From contig CAYQZW010000066.1 in assembly GCA_964422065.1 (NCBI GenBank), positions 1-10,182 on the forward strand: DNA of 10,182 nt. The letters are read 5' to 3'. The notes under the pieces are model-generated. The model ran no database searches. It saw only the letters and a list, made by a program, of their open reading frames with translations, and was not told the origin of the DNA. Shown here one piece after another: positions 1-6,374 of this stretch (positions are counted from its first letter, which is position 1; the number at the start of each line of letters is the position of its first letter). Made by a program: the position numbers and the translations under genes. Origin of the DNA: S141-55 sp964422065. Lineage in GTDB: Bacteria > Hydrothermota > Hydrothermia > WGAB01.

Positions 1-49
1 CTTGTAGCAGGAACCGGTGGGAGCCCACAAGGGCAGGGTATGAACCCTT

Positions 50-2077
50 TTGGTCTTCGCTTGGATGGACGAGTGGTTCAAACGCAACTGGCTGGTTATG
101 GATTTTGAGAACCCTATGCACCGGAACCCCCTGTGGCATAACATCTACGATCCCGAACAGACCTATGGCCTGGTGAGTTTTGACCCCGAAGTGGTCAAGA
201 TTGATGGCGATCCCTCGGATTGGGACAGGCTCGACCCTTGGGTCCGGACTTCCGGACTGCCCATCCGGGGCCTCTGGGTCACCCAGGACCCGGTGTATTT
301 TTACGCGCGCGTGGACCTGGCTGAGGCCTTTGACCGGACCCACGACACCCTGGTCCTCCTCGTGGATACCTATCGCAAAGATCTGGGATCTCAAGTGGAC
401 CCCGTTCGCCATCAACGCCTGCAGAACGGGGCCGAATTTGCTGTGGTCCTCGCAGGGTCCGGGAAAGTCTGGGTAACCCAGAGTTACCAGATCTTCCGGG
501 ACTGGATCCGGGATATTCGGTCCGAAATGCGACCTCTGGCAGAAGGATCGGATGGGTGGGTGGAGCCGGCACTCCTCGCCAATCGGGCGAGGGTGACCCT
601 CCTCGGCGATACGATCCCGGAACACCGGTTCTATCCCGGCCGACTGATCTTTGGGAAACAACAAGAGAACTCGTTGACAGACTGGTATGTCCGCGACTCT
701 ATCCTGGAACTTCGGTTGGGCTGGAACCTGTTGAATGTCACCGACCCCTCCAGTCTCCACATCCTTTTTGATGATCCTACGACCCCTGAACTAGAGGCCG
801 TCAAAACGGACGGCTTCGCGTTTGCGATCCTCTGGATCCACAACGGTCAGATGGTCCGATGGCCAGATCCCAAGGCCCGGCCCCTTTCCTTTACCCCACG
901 CTACCGGTGGCAACCCTGGGAGAAACCCGTGTACCGGGAACACCTCAAGGAGAGTTATGCCATCCTCGCACGGGCATTGCCTCGTATAGAACACGATTCG
1001 ACCTTCCGAAAACAGCGCGTGCGCAGGACCCCCAGGACTCGGATGACCGTCCGGCTGCTCCCCTTCCCTTGGGGCTACAACGGGGCCGTGACCTTCTCCT
1101 TTGACGACGGGGACCTGACTCAGTTCCGGTATGCCCGGCCGATCCTGGAGAAATATGGGGCTCGGGCGACGTTCGGCATCGTCGCTTCGTGGGTAGGACA
1201 AACCCCGCTTCTCAAGGGCCCTCAAGACGAAATTCAAACCCTCCGTATGTCCCAGCAGGAACTCCAGACCCTCGCAAGAGCAGGCCATGAGATCGCCGCC
1301 CATGGGTATTACCATGACCCGAAGATCTATGACCTTCCCTCCGATTCCATTGCGCGCCTCTGGCACCGTGCGAAACGCATCCTGGAAGACCTGGTCGGCC
1401 AGGAGGTCTCAACCCTCCATGTCCCGTATTCCCGGGAACGGCGGTCGGTCATCCAGGCCGCACAAAAGGCCGGCTTCCGGTTCCTCCGGTTCCATGGGGA
1501 GCAGTACAACGCCGTGGCGACCCTGGACCCCAAACGACTCCATAGTTTTGCCGTCCTCTCTGAACAGCGGCCTGCGCTCCGTGACTTCTTGGAGATCCTG
1601 GAGAAGGGCACAGGGGCCTGGACCATCTGGGTATACCACCATCTTTTCCCCAAGGAGGCCAAGGAACTCCAACTCATGATGCAACATGGCGTGAAGAACA
1701 CGTATTCGGTGCTCCCGATCACCTTTGAACGGCATGTCCGAATGGCCCGAAACCGACGGCTCTGGCTGGAAAGCGTTTCTACGGTCGCAGGGTACCTGCT
1801 GGCCTATCGAAAGGCACGGCTAAAGGTCCAAAAAGAGGGCAATCTGATTTTGGTCCGATTGGAGAATACAGACCGGCCACTGTGTGTCGCGTTTGAGGGG
1901 CCGCCGGGCGTTTATGCGGTGAAGAATTCGCTGCAGGACGGCGAGTATGAGATGCGGCAATTTCCGATCGACTTCTGGATCCCGCCGAACGAGACCGTGA
2001 TCATTGAGCGGAAGGCTACCGAGTTTTGGGATACGATTTACCGGCGACGGCCTTTGCGGGCCAGGGCCTCGCGGTAA
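50..2077 (+). CDS. Polysaccharide deacetylase (NodB-type) with N-terminal sugar-binding-like region; 5' end uncertain
   Basis: Predicted carbohydrate esterase of the NodB/CE4 fold, removing acyl groups from a polysaccharide. Residues 41-280 look like a beta-sandwich carbohydrate-binding domain of the CBM9 kind (IDGDPSDWDRL at 51-61). Residues 341-535 are the NodB core: FSFDDG at 349-354 supplies the presumed base D352 and metal ligand D353, H418 and H422 in HGYYH supply the other metal ligands, and VYHH (528-531) fits the C-terminal catalytic His motif. The usual RxPY motif is changed to HVPY. About 100 further residues may form a small beta domain. Residues 1-30 (FAWMDEWFKRNW) resemble the end of a TIM-barrel glycoside hydrolase, so the shown TTG start is unlikely to be the ancestral one; the in-frame stop is at 41-43. 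No signal peptide is visible. The 3' end overlaps the convergent glycosyltransferase by 40 bases. The family is sure; substrate and start are not. Confidence 0.85.
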   Translation: MVFAWMDEWFKRNWLVMDFENPMHRNPLWHNIYDPEQTYGLVSFDPEVVKIDGDPSDWDRLDPWVRTSGLPIRGLWVTQDPVYFYARVDLAEAFDRTHDTLVLLVDTYRKDLGSQVDPVRHQRLQNGAEFAVVLAGSGKVWVTQSYQIFRDWIRDIRSEMRPLAEGSDGWVEPALLANRARVTLLGDTIPEHRFYPGRLIFGKQQENSLTDWYVRDSILELRLGWNLLNVTDPSSLHILFDDPTTPELEAVKTDGFAFAILWIHNGQMVRWPDPKARPLSFTPRYRWQPWEKPVYREHLKESYAILARALPRIEHDSTFRKQRVRRTPRTRMTVRLLPFPWGYNGAVTFSFDDGDLTQFRYARPILEKYGARATFGIVASWVGQTPLLKGPQDEIQTLRMSQQELQTLARAGHEIAAHGYYHDPKIYDLPSDSIARLWHRAKRILEDLVGQEVSTLHVPYSRERRSVIQAAQKAGFRFLRFHGEQYNAVATLDPKRLHSFAVLSEQRPALRDFLEILEKGTGAWTIWVYHHLFPKEAKELQLMMQHGVKNTYSVLPITFERHVRMARNRRLWLESVSTVAGYLLAYRKARLKVQKEGNLILVRLENTDRPLCVAFEGPPGVYAVKNSLQDGEYEMRQFPIDFWIPPNETVIIERKATEFWDTIYRRRPLRARASR

Positions 2078-3252
2078 AGCGTTTCCAGTCGTTCAATAAT
2101 CTTAGGCCACGCATAGTGTTCCCGGATGTGCGCTTGGCCCACGCGGACCAACCGCTCCGCCAACGCTGGCGAATCCAGAATTTGGAGGATTTTCTGGGCC
2201 AATTCCTCGACGTTGCCTGGCGGAAACAGGAGGCCGGTCTTGCCGTCTTGAATGACATCCGGGATCCCGCCCAGCCTTGAAGCCACCACCGGCAGGCCAT
2301 AAGAAAGGGCCTCGATATTGACGACGCCCAAGGTTTCCGTTTGGCCGATCCGGTCCGGTTTGGAGGGCAACACAAACACCGACGCCTCCAGATATTCCTT
2401 TTGCAACGCCTCACCTGTTAGATAGCCCTTGAAAACAACAGATTGAGCGACCCCTAATTCCTGAGCCAATTTTTCTAAATCGTGGCGTAAGGGCCCATCC
2501 CCGACGATATGGAGTTCTGCGTCGGGGTGATGCTTTCGGATCTTTGAGAACGCATGGAGCAGGTCTTCTACGCCTTTGACCTCGATCAGGCGGCCCACAA
2601 AGAGGATACGCTTCCGGGGTTTTTTACGAAAGGGGACCGGATCCCCGGTAGCATGAGGATTTCCAAAGGGCACGATATGGACGGGGACATGGAAACCCAG
2701 TTGATCCACCCTGGTGCGCGTAGCAGAAGAATTGACCGTGATTCCATCGGCGTGGTCCATCAAAGCCCAAAAGAACCGCCGGATTGGGGCGGGGAGTCGG
2801 CTCAGAAGACTCAGTTCGCTTCCGTGAATGTAAAGGAAGAAAGGGACTCGCCAACGGACCACCATTGGAAGTCCAAAGAGGACGTGGGGGATCGGCCAGT
2901 GGATGTGGAGGATATCCTGGGGTTCGGGATACCGAAGGGCGCCTCCGATCCCGCCCATCAGATATAGGGGCACCAACGCCTGGTAGATCGCCCCCTGTTT
3001 CAAACGTTCCGGAATCGCCATGTCGTGGGTGAGGATTTCCCACCGTTTGGGCGCATAACGGAAACGATACACACGGATCCCCTCGTCCCATTGGTGGCCA
3101 AGACCCCGATAGGAGGAAGTGAAGACACTCACTTGGTGTCCCCGCTGGCGCAGCCCCTTCAGCATCTGGACCAGCCATGGGGAGATGACATCCCCAGGCC
3201 AACGGGGATAGGCGGTTGCGATGTGAAGGATCCGTAAAGGCCGGGTTCCCAC
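2038..3252 (-). CDS. Glycosyltransferase family 4 (GT-B fold)
   Basis: Cytoplasmic GT-B glycosyltransferase, transferring a sugar from an activated nucleotide donor to a growing glycan or lipid; donor and acceptor are unknown. At 404 aa it has normal family length. The N-terminal half opens with ILHIATAYPRWPGD (8-21), the donor-independent Rossmann domain, with HIHWP at 116-120 and YIHGSE at 141-146. The C-terminal half carries VGRLIEVKG (219-227), GDGPL (251-255) and the EX7E motif, E306 to E314, in ETLGVVNIEALSYGLPVV. The start is GTG at 3252-3250; no SD lies at a useful distance, but a promoter -10 ends 6 bases upstream, suggesting a leaderless message. It converges on the deacetylase gene, and the two coding ends overlap by 40 bases. 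A shared role in exopolysaccharide or cell-envelope glycan metabolism is inferred from proximity only. Confidence 0.92.
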   Translation of the reverse strand: MGTRPLRILHIATAYPRWPGDVISPWLVQMLKGLRQRGHQVSVFTSSYRGLGHQWDEGIRVYRFRYAPKRWEILTHDMAIPERLKQGAIYQALVPLYLMGGIGGALRYPEPQDILHIHWPIPHVLFGLPMVVRWRVPFFLYIHGSELSLLSRLPAPIRRFFWALMDHADGITVNSSATRTRVDQLGFHVPVHIVPFGNPHATGDPVPFRKKPRKRILFVGRLIEVKGVEDLLHAFSKIRKHHPDAELHIVGDGPLRHDLEKLAQELGVAQSVVFKGYLTGEALQKEYLEASVFVLPSKPDRIGQTETLGVVNIEALSYGLPVVASRLGGIPDVIQDGKTGLLFPPGNVEELAQKILQILDSPALAERLVRVGQAHIREHYAWPKIIERLETLYREALARKGRRR

Positions 3253-3258
3253 ACCTTA

Positions 3259-3287
3259 GTTATAAAGGGAGTTGGGAGAGAGGTAAA
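3259..3287 (-). promoter_or_regulatory. Promoter of the glycosyltransferase gene, likely leaderless
   Basis: Read on the minus strand: -35 TTTACC (3287-3282), a 17-base spacer and -10 TATAAC (3264-3259). Six bases separate the -10 from the GTG start at 3252, so transcription should begin at or next to the start codon. The AAGG just before GTG is too close to act as a Shine-Dalgarno site. Confidence 0.5.
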
Positions 3288-3340
3288 ATGGGGGACACTC
3301 GACCTCAATGATTCGTCCCCAGAGGGGAACCCCCAGAGTC

Positions 3341-3369
3341 TTGACAAGACTTTGCATCGGTTTTATACT
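3341..3369 (+). promoter_or_regulatory. Sigma-70-type promoter of the regulator/membrane-protein cassette
   Basis: A perfect -35 TTGACA (3341-3346), an optimal 17-base spacer and -10 TATACT (3364-3369). The expected start of transcription is near 3376, giving a leader of about 33 bases with SD AAAGGAG at 3396-3402, six bases before the ATG at 3409. It is the strongest promoter seen in the window. It fires away from the glycosyltransferase promoter, and the two share a 156-base intergenic region. Confidence 0.8.
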
Positions 3370-3399
3370 TTGTGCAACAAAGTTCAAGATGATGCAAAG
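3350..3399. promoter_or_regulatory. Nested dyad operator over the -10 box and transcription start
   Basis: Two perfect inverted repeats share nearly one centre. The inner one is ACTTTGT-gca-ACAAAGT (3367-3383). The outer one has 9-base arms, CTTTGCATC (3350-3358) and GATGCAAAG (3391-3399). All four arms contain CTTTG/CAAAG, and their centres fall at 3375 and 3374.5. The inner palindrome covers the end of the -10 and the predicted +1; the outer arms fill the spacer and the region just before the SD. This is the geometry of a repressor site, most simply for the winged-helix protein encoded next door. Confidence 0.6.
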
Positions 3400-3408
3400 G
3401 AGTAGAGC

Positions 3409-3720
3409 ATGGACCTTGAAGGCTTAGATCCTGTGATCCACGAACGCGTTCGGCTTGGGATCCTGGGGCTACTGGCCCAGGCCGACGAACTCTCGTTCCG
3501 GGATCTCAAAGCGGCCTTGGGGGTCTCCGATGGCAACCTGGCCTCCCACCTCAGGCTCCTCGAAGAACGGGGCTATGTCGCGGTCCGGAAAACCTTTGTC
3601 GGCCGCCGACCCCGAACGTATTACCACCTCACCCCCGAGGGCCGCCGCCGGTTCCTCTCTTATTTGGAAACTTTGACAGATTTTTTGTCTGAAATTCTGC
3701 ATAAAGGAGGTTCCCTATGA
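3409..3720 (+). CDS. Small winged-helix transcriptional regulator (HTH_34/MarR-ArsR-like)
   Basis: A 103-residue DNA-binding protein that is almost entirely one winged-helix domain. A leading helix (about 8-24) is followed by the helix-turn-helix (28-57: LSFRDLKAALGVSDGNLASHL, then RLLEERGYV) and a basic wing with VGRRPRTYYHLTPEGRRRF (64-82), typical of the PF13601-type wing and its Y-L-T-xx-G motif. The C-terminal helix (84-98) probably forms the dimer. No ligand-binding domain or cysteine metal site is visible. The ATG at 3409 has SD AAAGGAG six bases upstream and a near-consensus promoter. Its TGA overlaps the ATG of the downstream membrane-protein gene (ATGA), so the two are translationally coupled. 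Similar small regulators often sit before membrane proteins and repress their own operon; here the nested palindromes in the promoter support autoregulation, which remains an inference. Confidence 0.88.
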   Translation: MDLEGLDPVIHERVRLGILGLLAQADELSFRDLKAALGVSDGNLASHLRLLEERGYVAVRKTFVGRRPRTYYHLTPEGRRRFLSYLETLTDFLSEILHKGGSL

Positions 3721-4475
3721 AAAACCGAGAACATCTCCCCCCTAACCTTGAAGACGTCCTCCAGACCCTGGATGTCTTGAAATTGGTAGCCATGAAAGGG
3801 AGGGGAGAAGTGCGTGAATTCGCAAGGTACATGACGATCTGGGGCGCATATGCCACACTCAATACCTTTCTGACCGCAGTGCTGGGTTGGAACGTCTGGT
3901 GGCCCCTGCTGTATGTCGCCTTTTTGACGACGACCGGTCCGGTTGTCGGATGGCCCCTCTCCCTGGTGACTTGGGCCCTTGCTGGCCTGATTCCCCTCCT
4001 GGTGTGGACCTGGACTGGCATGGGCTGGTTGACCATCCTTTGTATCATTGCCACCGCGGTCCTCGCCTATCTCTTCCTCTATGGAATCGCCGTCAAAAAG
4101 GGCCGTATCCAACCCAGACCCCTTAAGGTCATGATCGCCCCAAAGATTGGATGGGCCTGGGGGATCCTGATGGGCGGCATGGGCCTGATATTCTCCATCT
4201 TTGTTCGGCGTCTTCCCTCCGACCTCCCCTGGGACTTCCTCTCCATGGTTTTGTGGGGGTATGCCTTGGGGATCGGACTGTTCATCTCCGGGATCCTGGC
4301 GCCCGGCTTCTTCTGGCTCGGCATCCTCGGCATCTTCGGAATCCCCTTGGCCACAGCAATCCATACCACCCTGGGAGTTTGGGCGTACCTCGTGATCGCG
4401 GCACTCATGACTGCCTATAGTTTTTCGTTGTATCGGACCCACGCCTCCCCACCCAGGGGCAGGGCAAACCGTTAA
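3717..4475 (+). CDS. Predicted integral membrane protein with about eight helices, function unknown
   Basis: A 252-residue inner-membrane protein not recognised as a known transporter. Hydrophobic stretches fall at about 38-58, 61-78, 80-98, 104-125, 144-163, 173-193, 196-216 and 220-238. The soluble N-terminal 35 residues are charged, and a basic loop (127-137, KKGRIQPRP) lies between helices 4 and 5. The tail is basic (HASPPRGRANR), consistent with a cytoplasmic C-terminus by the positive-inside rule. Segments 1-4 and 5-8 are about equal in length, so an internal duplication is conceivable, but no clear sequence repeat was seen. A strong SD, AAAGGAGG (3703-3710), sits six bases before the ATG, which overlaps the regulator's stop by four bases. 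Context says it is co-regulated with the winged-helix protein and probably with the exported protein downstream. Confidence 0.82.
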   Translation: MKNREHLPPNLEDVLQTLDVLKLVAMKGRGEVREFARYMTIWGAYATLNTFLTAVLGWNVWWPLLYVAFLTTTGPVVGWPLSLVTWALAGLIPLLVWTWTGMGWLTILCIIATAVLAYLFLYGIAVKKGRIQPRPLKVMIAPKIGWAWGILMGGMGLIFSIFVRRLPSDLPWDFLSMVLWGYALGIGLFISGILAPGFFWLGILGIFGIPLATAIHTTLGVWAYLVIAALMTAYSFSLYRTHASPPRGRANR

Positions 4476-4505
4476 AAAGCAGAAAAACCACAAAGGAGGT
4501 GTAAG

Positions 4506-5180
4506 ATGATGAGAAGATCTTGGACATGGGCTTTGATTTTTGTCGGAGCCCAACTCTATGCTGGAGGCGCAGGGGGATTGGGCGGGTTCACCCTCGGTGC
4601 GGGATATCCGGGAATCCAGTCCCTGAACGATCGGCTCAAATCGTATGGACTGGATCTCCGCTCCCCCATGGTTCTCACCGGCGGCGCCGGCTACGGTTTC
4701 GGAGGACCTGTAATTCTTGGTGGGTTCGGATACGGGGGCACAGTTCAAGCAGAGAACACCGACATGGTCGTAGAATTTTCAGGCGGTGGCGGCGGATTTG
4801 AAATCGGCAAAATCTGGCAAGCGGGACCGGGCTGGTTCGCAGCAATGGCCACCCTCGGAGGGTTTGGCTACGAATTGAAATTCCGCCCAAAACTGGGCGA
4901 TGTAGACTTTGATAGTCTCGTTGTCTCGCCCCGTCGGGTTGCCATTCTGACCACCGGCGGCGTCCTGATCGGTGCCAGTGGGATGCTGATCTTTCCCGTT
5001 TCGGGTCCGTTTGCCCTCGGTCTGAAGGCAGGCGTGTACTACACACCTACGGCGAAGAAGTGGTCCCTTGAAGACGGTGGTAAGGTCTTCAACGCCCCAG
5101 AACTGAGCCCTATCCACTACTCCGCACAGGTCATGCTCCTCTTCGGCAAGGTGGTTCATGCTCCGATGAAAAAACAGTAG
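4506..5180 (+). CDS. Exported glycine-rich protein, possibly an outer-membrane beta-barrel
   Basis: A 224-residue secreted protein of unknown function. The N-terminus MMRRSWTWALIFVGAQLYA is a typical signal peptide, with a likely cut after A19. The mature part is rich in glycine and aromatics, with alternating hydrophobic stretches (GGAGYGFGGPVILGGFGYGG at 59-78, FAAMATLGGFGYELKF, then two more strand-like segments near 145-180), as in small outer-membrane barrels. A cluster of five glycines lies at 93-97 (GGGGG). There are no cysteines. SD AAAGGAGGT (4492-4500) lies 5 bases before the first ATG and 8 before a second at 4509, so either may be used. It follows the membrane-protein gene after 30 bases with no terminator between, which suggests one transcript with the winged-helix regulator. 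The barrel assignment is an inference from composition. Confidence 0.78.
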   Translation: MMRRSWTWALIFVGAQLYAGGAGGLGGFTLGAGYPGIQSLNDRLKSYGLDLRSPMVLTGGAGYGFGGPVILGGFGYGGTVQAENTDMVVEFSGGGGGFEIGKIWQAGPGWFAAMATLGGFGYELKFRPKLGDVDFDSLVVSPRRVAILTTGGVLIGASGMLIFPVSGPFALGLKAGVYYTPTAKKWSLEDGGKVFNAPELSPIHYSAQVMLLFGKVVHAPMKKQ

Positions 5181-5181
5181 C

Positions 5182-5208
5182 CTGACAACCCTCATGGAAG
5201 CGTAAAAT
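5182..5208 (+). promoter_or_regulatory. Possible leaderless promoter before the small hypothetical gene
   Basis: CTGACA (5182-5187) and TAAAAT (5203-5208) each match the sigma-70 consensus at five of six bases, but the spacer is only 15 bases. The -10 ends five bases before the ATG at 5214, where no good SD is present (GGAAG at 5196-5200 is 13 bases away). The position of the -10 resembles that of the two other candidate leaderless starts in the window. Confidence 0.35.
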
Positions 5209-5213
5209 CCACC

Positions 5214-5642
5214 ATGTGCCTTAAACCCATGACACCGAAGTGGAAGCGAGAAAGAGACCGATTGCTGAGATCGCTGGAAGACGAACTTATCCATACCGAA
5301 AGATCCGATCTTGAACAGAACTTTCAAGTTCTTGAAGCGCTTTACGAAGAGGCGAGAGCCCTCGGCATCTTCCCACTCAAAGACCCTTTGGAAGACATAG
5401 AGATAGACATCCGCATTGCGAGGGCGATCAATGTTCAAGCAACTCCTGACTCAAATCGGCCAGACCCTCGACCAAGAACATGTCCCGACTCCATGGACCT
5501 GAGAGACCGAGCCATGCGAACCCATGATGCCCAAGGGTCGTCCAAAGTGTTCTCCCTTCCAGGTCTTCGTGGGACCCTTAGAAGCCCTTTAGACATCACA
5601 ACAGTAGGCGGAACGCACTCATGCCAAATCCGGTTTTTTTGA
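5214..5642 (+). CDS. Small hypothetical protein; only the first ~75 codons look native
   Basis: The open frame encodes 142 residues, but its character changes near residue 75. Residues 1-75 are charged and helical (MTPKWKRERDRLLRSLEDE from residue 6, LYEEARALGIFPLKDPLED near 43-61, then IDIRIARAIN), like a conserved short protein of about 75-90 residues that is often seen before nucleotidyltransferase-like genes. That recollection is from memory and was not checked. The remaining residues are proline-, arginine- and serine-rich and look like out-of-frame translation, and the frame runs 22 bases into the ABC ATPase gene. A second start, at 5431, overlaps it in another frame. ATG 5214 is used because a -10-like box precedes it; ATG 5229 is an alternative. 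The likely reading is a genuine upstream gene whose 3' part has been changed by loss of its partner gene. Confidence 0.5.
   Translation: MCLKPMTPKWKRERDRLLRSLEDELIHTERSDLEQNFQVLEALYEEARALGIFPLKDPLEDIEIDIRIARAINVQATPDSNRPDPRPRTCPDSMDLRDRAMRTHDAQGSSKVFSLPGLRGTLRSPLDITTVGGTHSCQIRFF
5431..5502 (+). pseudogene. Possible N-terminal remnant of a nucleotidyltransferase-like gene
   Basis: A 23-codon frame starts with MFKQLLTQIGQTLDQEHVP and stops at 5500-5502. This pattern resembles the first helix of small nucleotidyltransferase-fold proteins of the AbiEii/DUF type, whose next residues are usually a strand with a GG motif. Here the similarity ends abruptly after HVP. The start overlaps the end of the conserved part of the preceding gene, as expected for a two-gene operon. 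The 118 bases between this stop and the ABC ATPase start hold no recognisable remainder in any plus-strand frame. The family assignment rests on a short stretch and is tentative. Confidence 0.3.
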
Positions 5643-6343
5643 GGATTCGTGATCTTCGCAAGACCTATCCTGGGAATCCCCCGGTGGAGGCGCTTCGCGG
5701 TGTGAACCTGGAGATCTATCAAGGGGAAATCTTTGGACTTCTGGGACCGAATGGTGCGGGGAAAACTACCCTGATCCGGTGCCTGCTGGGGCTGATTCCG
5801 CCGGACGACGGCGTGATGGAACCGGGATTGCCCTCGTCCGTTGGCTATCAGCCCCAGGAGAGCCTGCTCTACGCCGCTTTGACGCCGACCGAACATCTAA
5901 AGATTTTCGGAAGGCTCCATGACATTCCACGGACACTTCTCAACCGTCGGATCCCGCAGTTGATCCAGGACTTAGGGCTGGAAAGCCATGCGCGTACCCA
6001 GGCACGCAAACTTTCTGGCGGCTTGAAACGCCGATTGTCTTTGCTCCTGGCACTGGTCCACGAGCCGGAGTTCCTGGTCCTGGACGAGCCCACAAGTGGC
6101 ATGGACCCCCAGTCCCGGCACTTCGTCTGGGATTTCCTCAAGAGGAAACGGCAAGCCGGTCTGACCGTCCTCCTCTCTACCCATCTCATGGAGGAGGCTC
6201 AGCGCGTCTGCGATCGTGTGGCAATTTTAGATCACGGCCAATTGCTGGATGTCGATACCCCTCAGAATCTGATCCAACGCTACGGTGGCCCAACCCTTGA
6301 AGATGTCTTCCTTAGCCTAACGGGACGCCGTCTCCGGGATTGA
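5621..6343 (+). CDS. ABC transporter ATP-binding protein (ABC-2 exporter type)
   Basis: The 240-residue ATPase subunit of an ABC exporter, acting at the cytoplasmic face of the inner membrane. All motifs are intact: Walker A GPNGAGKTT (42-50), Q-loop Q77 in GYQPQE, signature LSGGL (131-135), Walker B FLVLDEP with catalytic E156, D-loop SGMD, and switch H188 in LSTHLMEEA. The C-terminal TLEDVFLSLTG is the usual ending of ABC-2 ATPases. The ATG at 5621 has only a weak SD (AGGCGGA near 5605-5612). A run of seven T falls at codons 5-7, just after the start, so this spot is prone to sequencing slips. Its natural partner, the ABC-2 permease at 7000, is separated from it by a VapBC module. The substrate is unknown. 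Confidence 0.93.
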   Translation: MPNPVFLRIRDLRKTYPGNPPVEALRGVNLEIYQGEIFGLLGPNGAGKTTLIRCLLGLIPPDDGVMEPGLPSSVGYQPQESLLYAALTPTEHLKIFGRLHDIPRTLLNRRIPQLIQDLGLESHARTQARKLSGGLKRRLSLLLALVHEPEFLVLDEPTSGMDPQSRHFVWDFLKRKRQAGLTVLLSTHLMEEAQRVCDRVAILDHGQLLDVDTPQNLIQRYGGPTLEDVFLSLTGRRLRD

Positions 6344-6368
6344 TTTCTAACATGTTCTAACATAACAT
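6340..6368 (+). promoter_or_regulatory. Putative vapBC promoter and operator with tandem 9-base repeat
   Basis: TTGATT (6340-6345), a 17-base spacer and TAACAT (6363-6368) form a plausible promoter whose -10 ends six bases before the ATG at 6375. The same stretch holds a direct repeat TTCTAACAT at 6345-6353 and 6355-6363 (10-base period), a further AACAT at 6364-6368, and the palindrome AACATGTT (6349-6356). Ribbon-helix-helix antitoxins bind repeats spaced about one helical turn apart, so this is the natural operator for VapB autoregulation. Confidence 0.5.
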
Positions 6369-6374
6369 TTGGAT

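Noticed and set aside
791..1366. Minus-strand frame of 191 codons inside the deacetylase
   Set aside because: Antisense to the NodB core, whose catalytic residues are intact; composition is that of a shadow frame.
3660..4748. Long minus-strand open frame of 362 codons
   Set aside because: It is antisense to the membrane-protein gene and the start of the exported-protein gene; its composition (Gly, Pro, Gln, His rich) is that of a complement of membrane codons, with no recognisable domain.
5632..5640. T-rich stretch near 5634-5640 as a terminator of the upstream gene
   Set aside because: The T run is codons 5-7 of the ABC ATPase and no stable hairpin precedes it.
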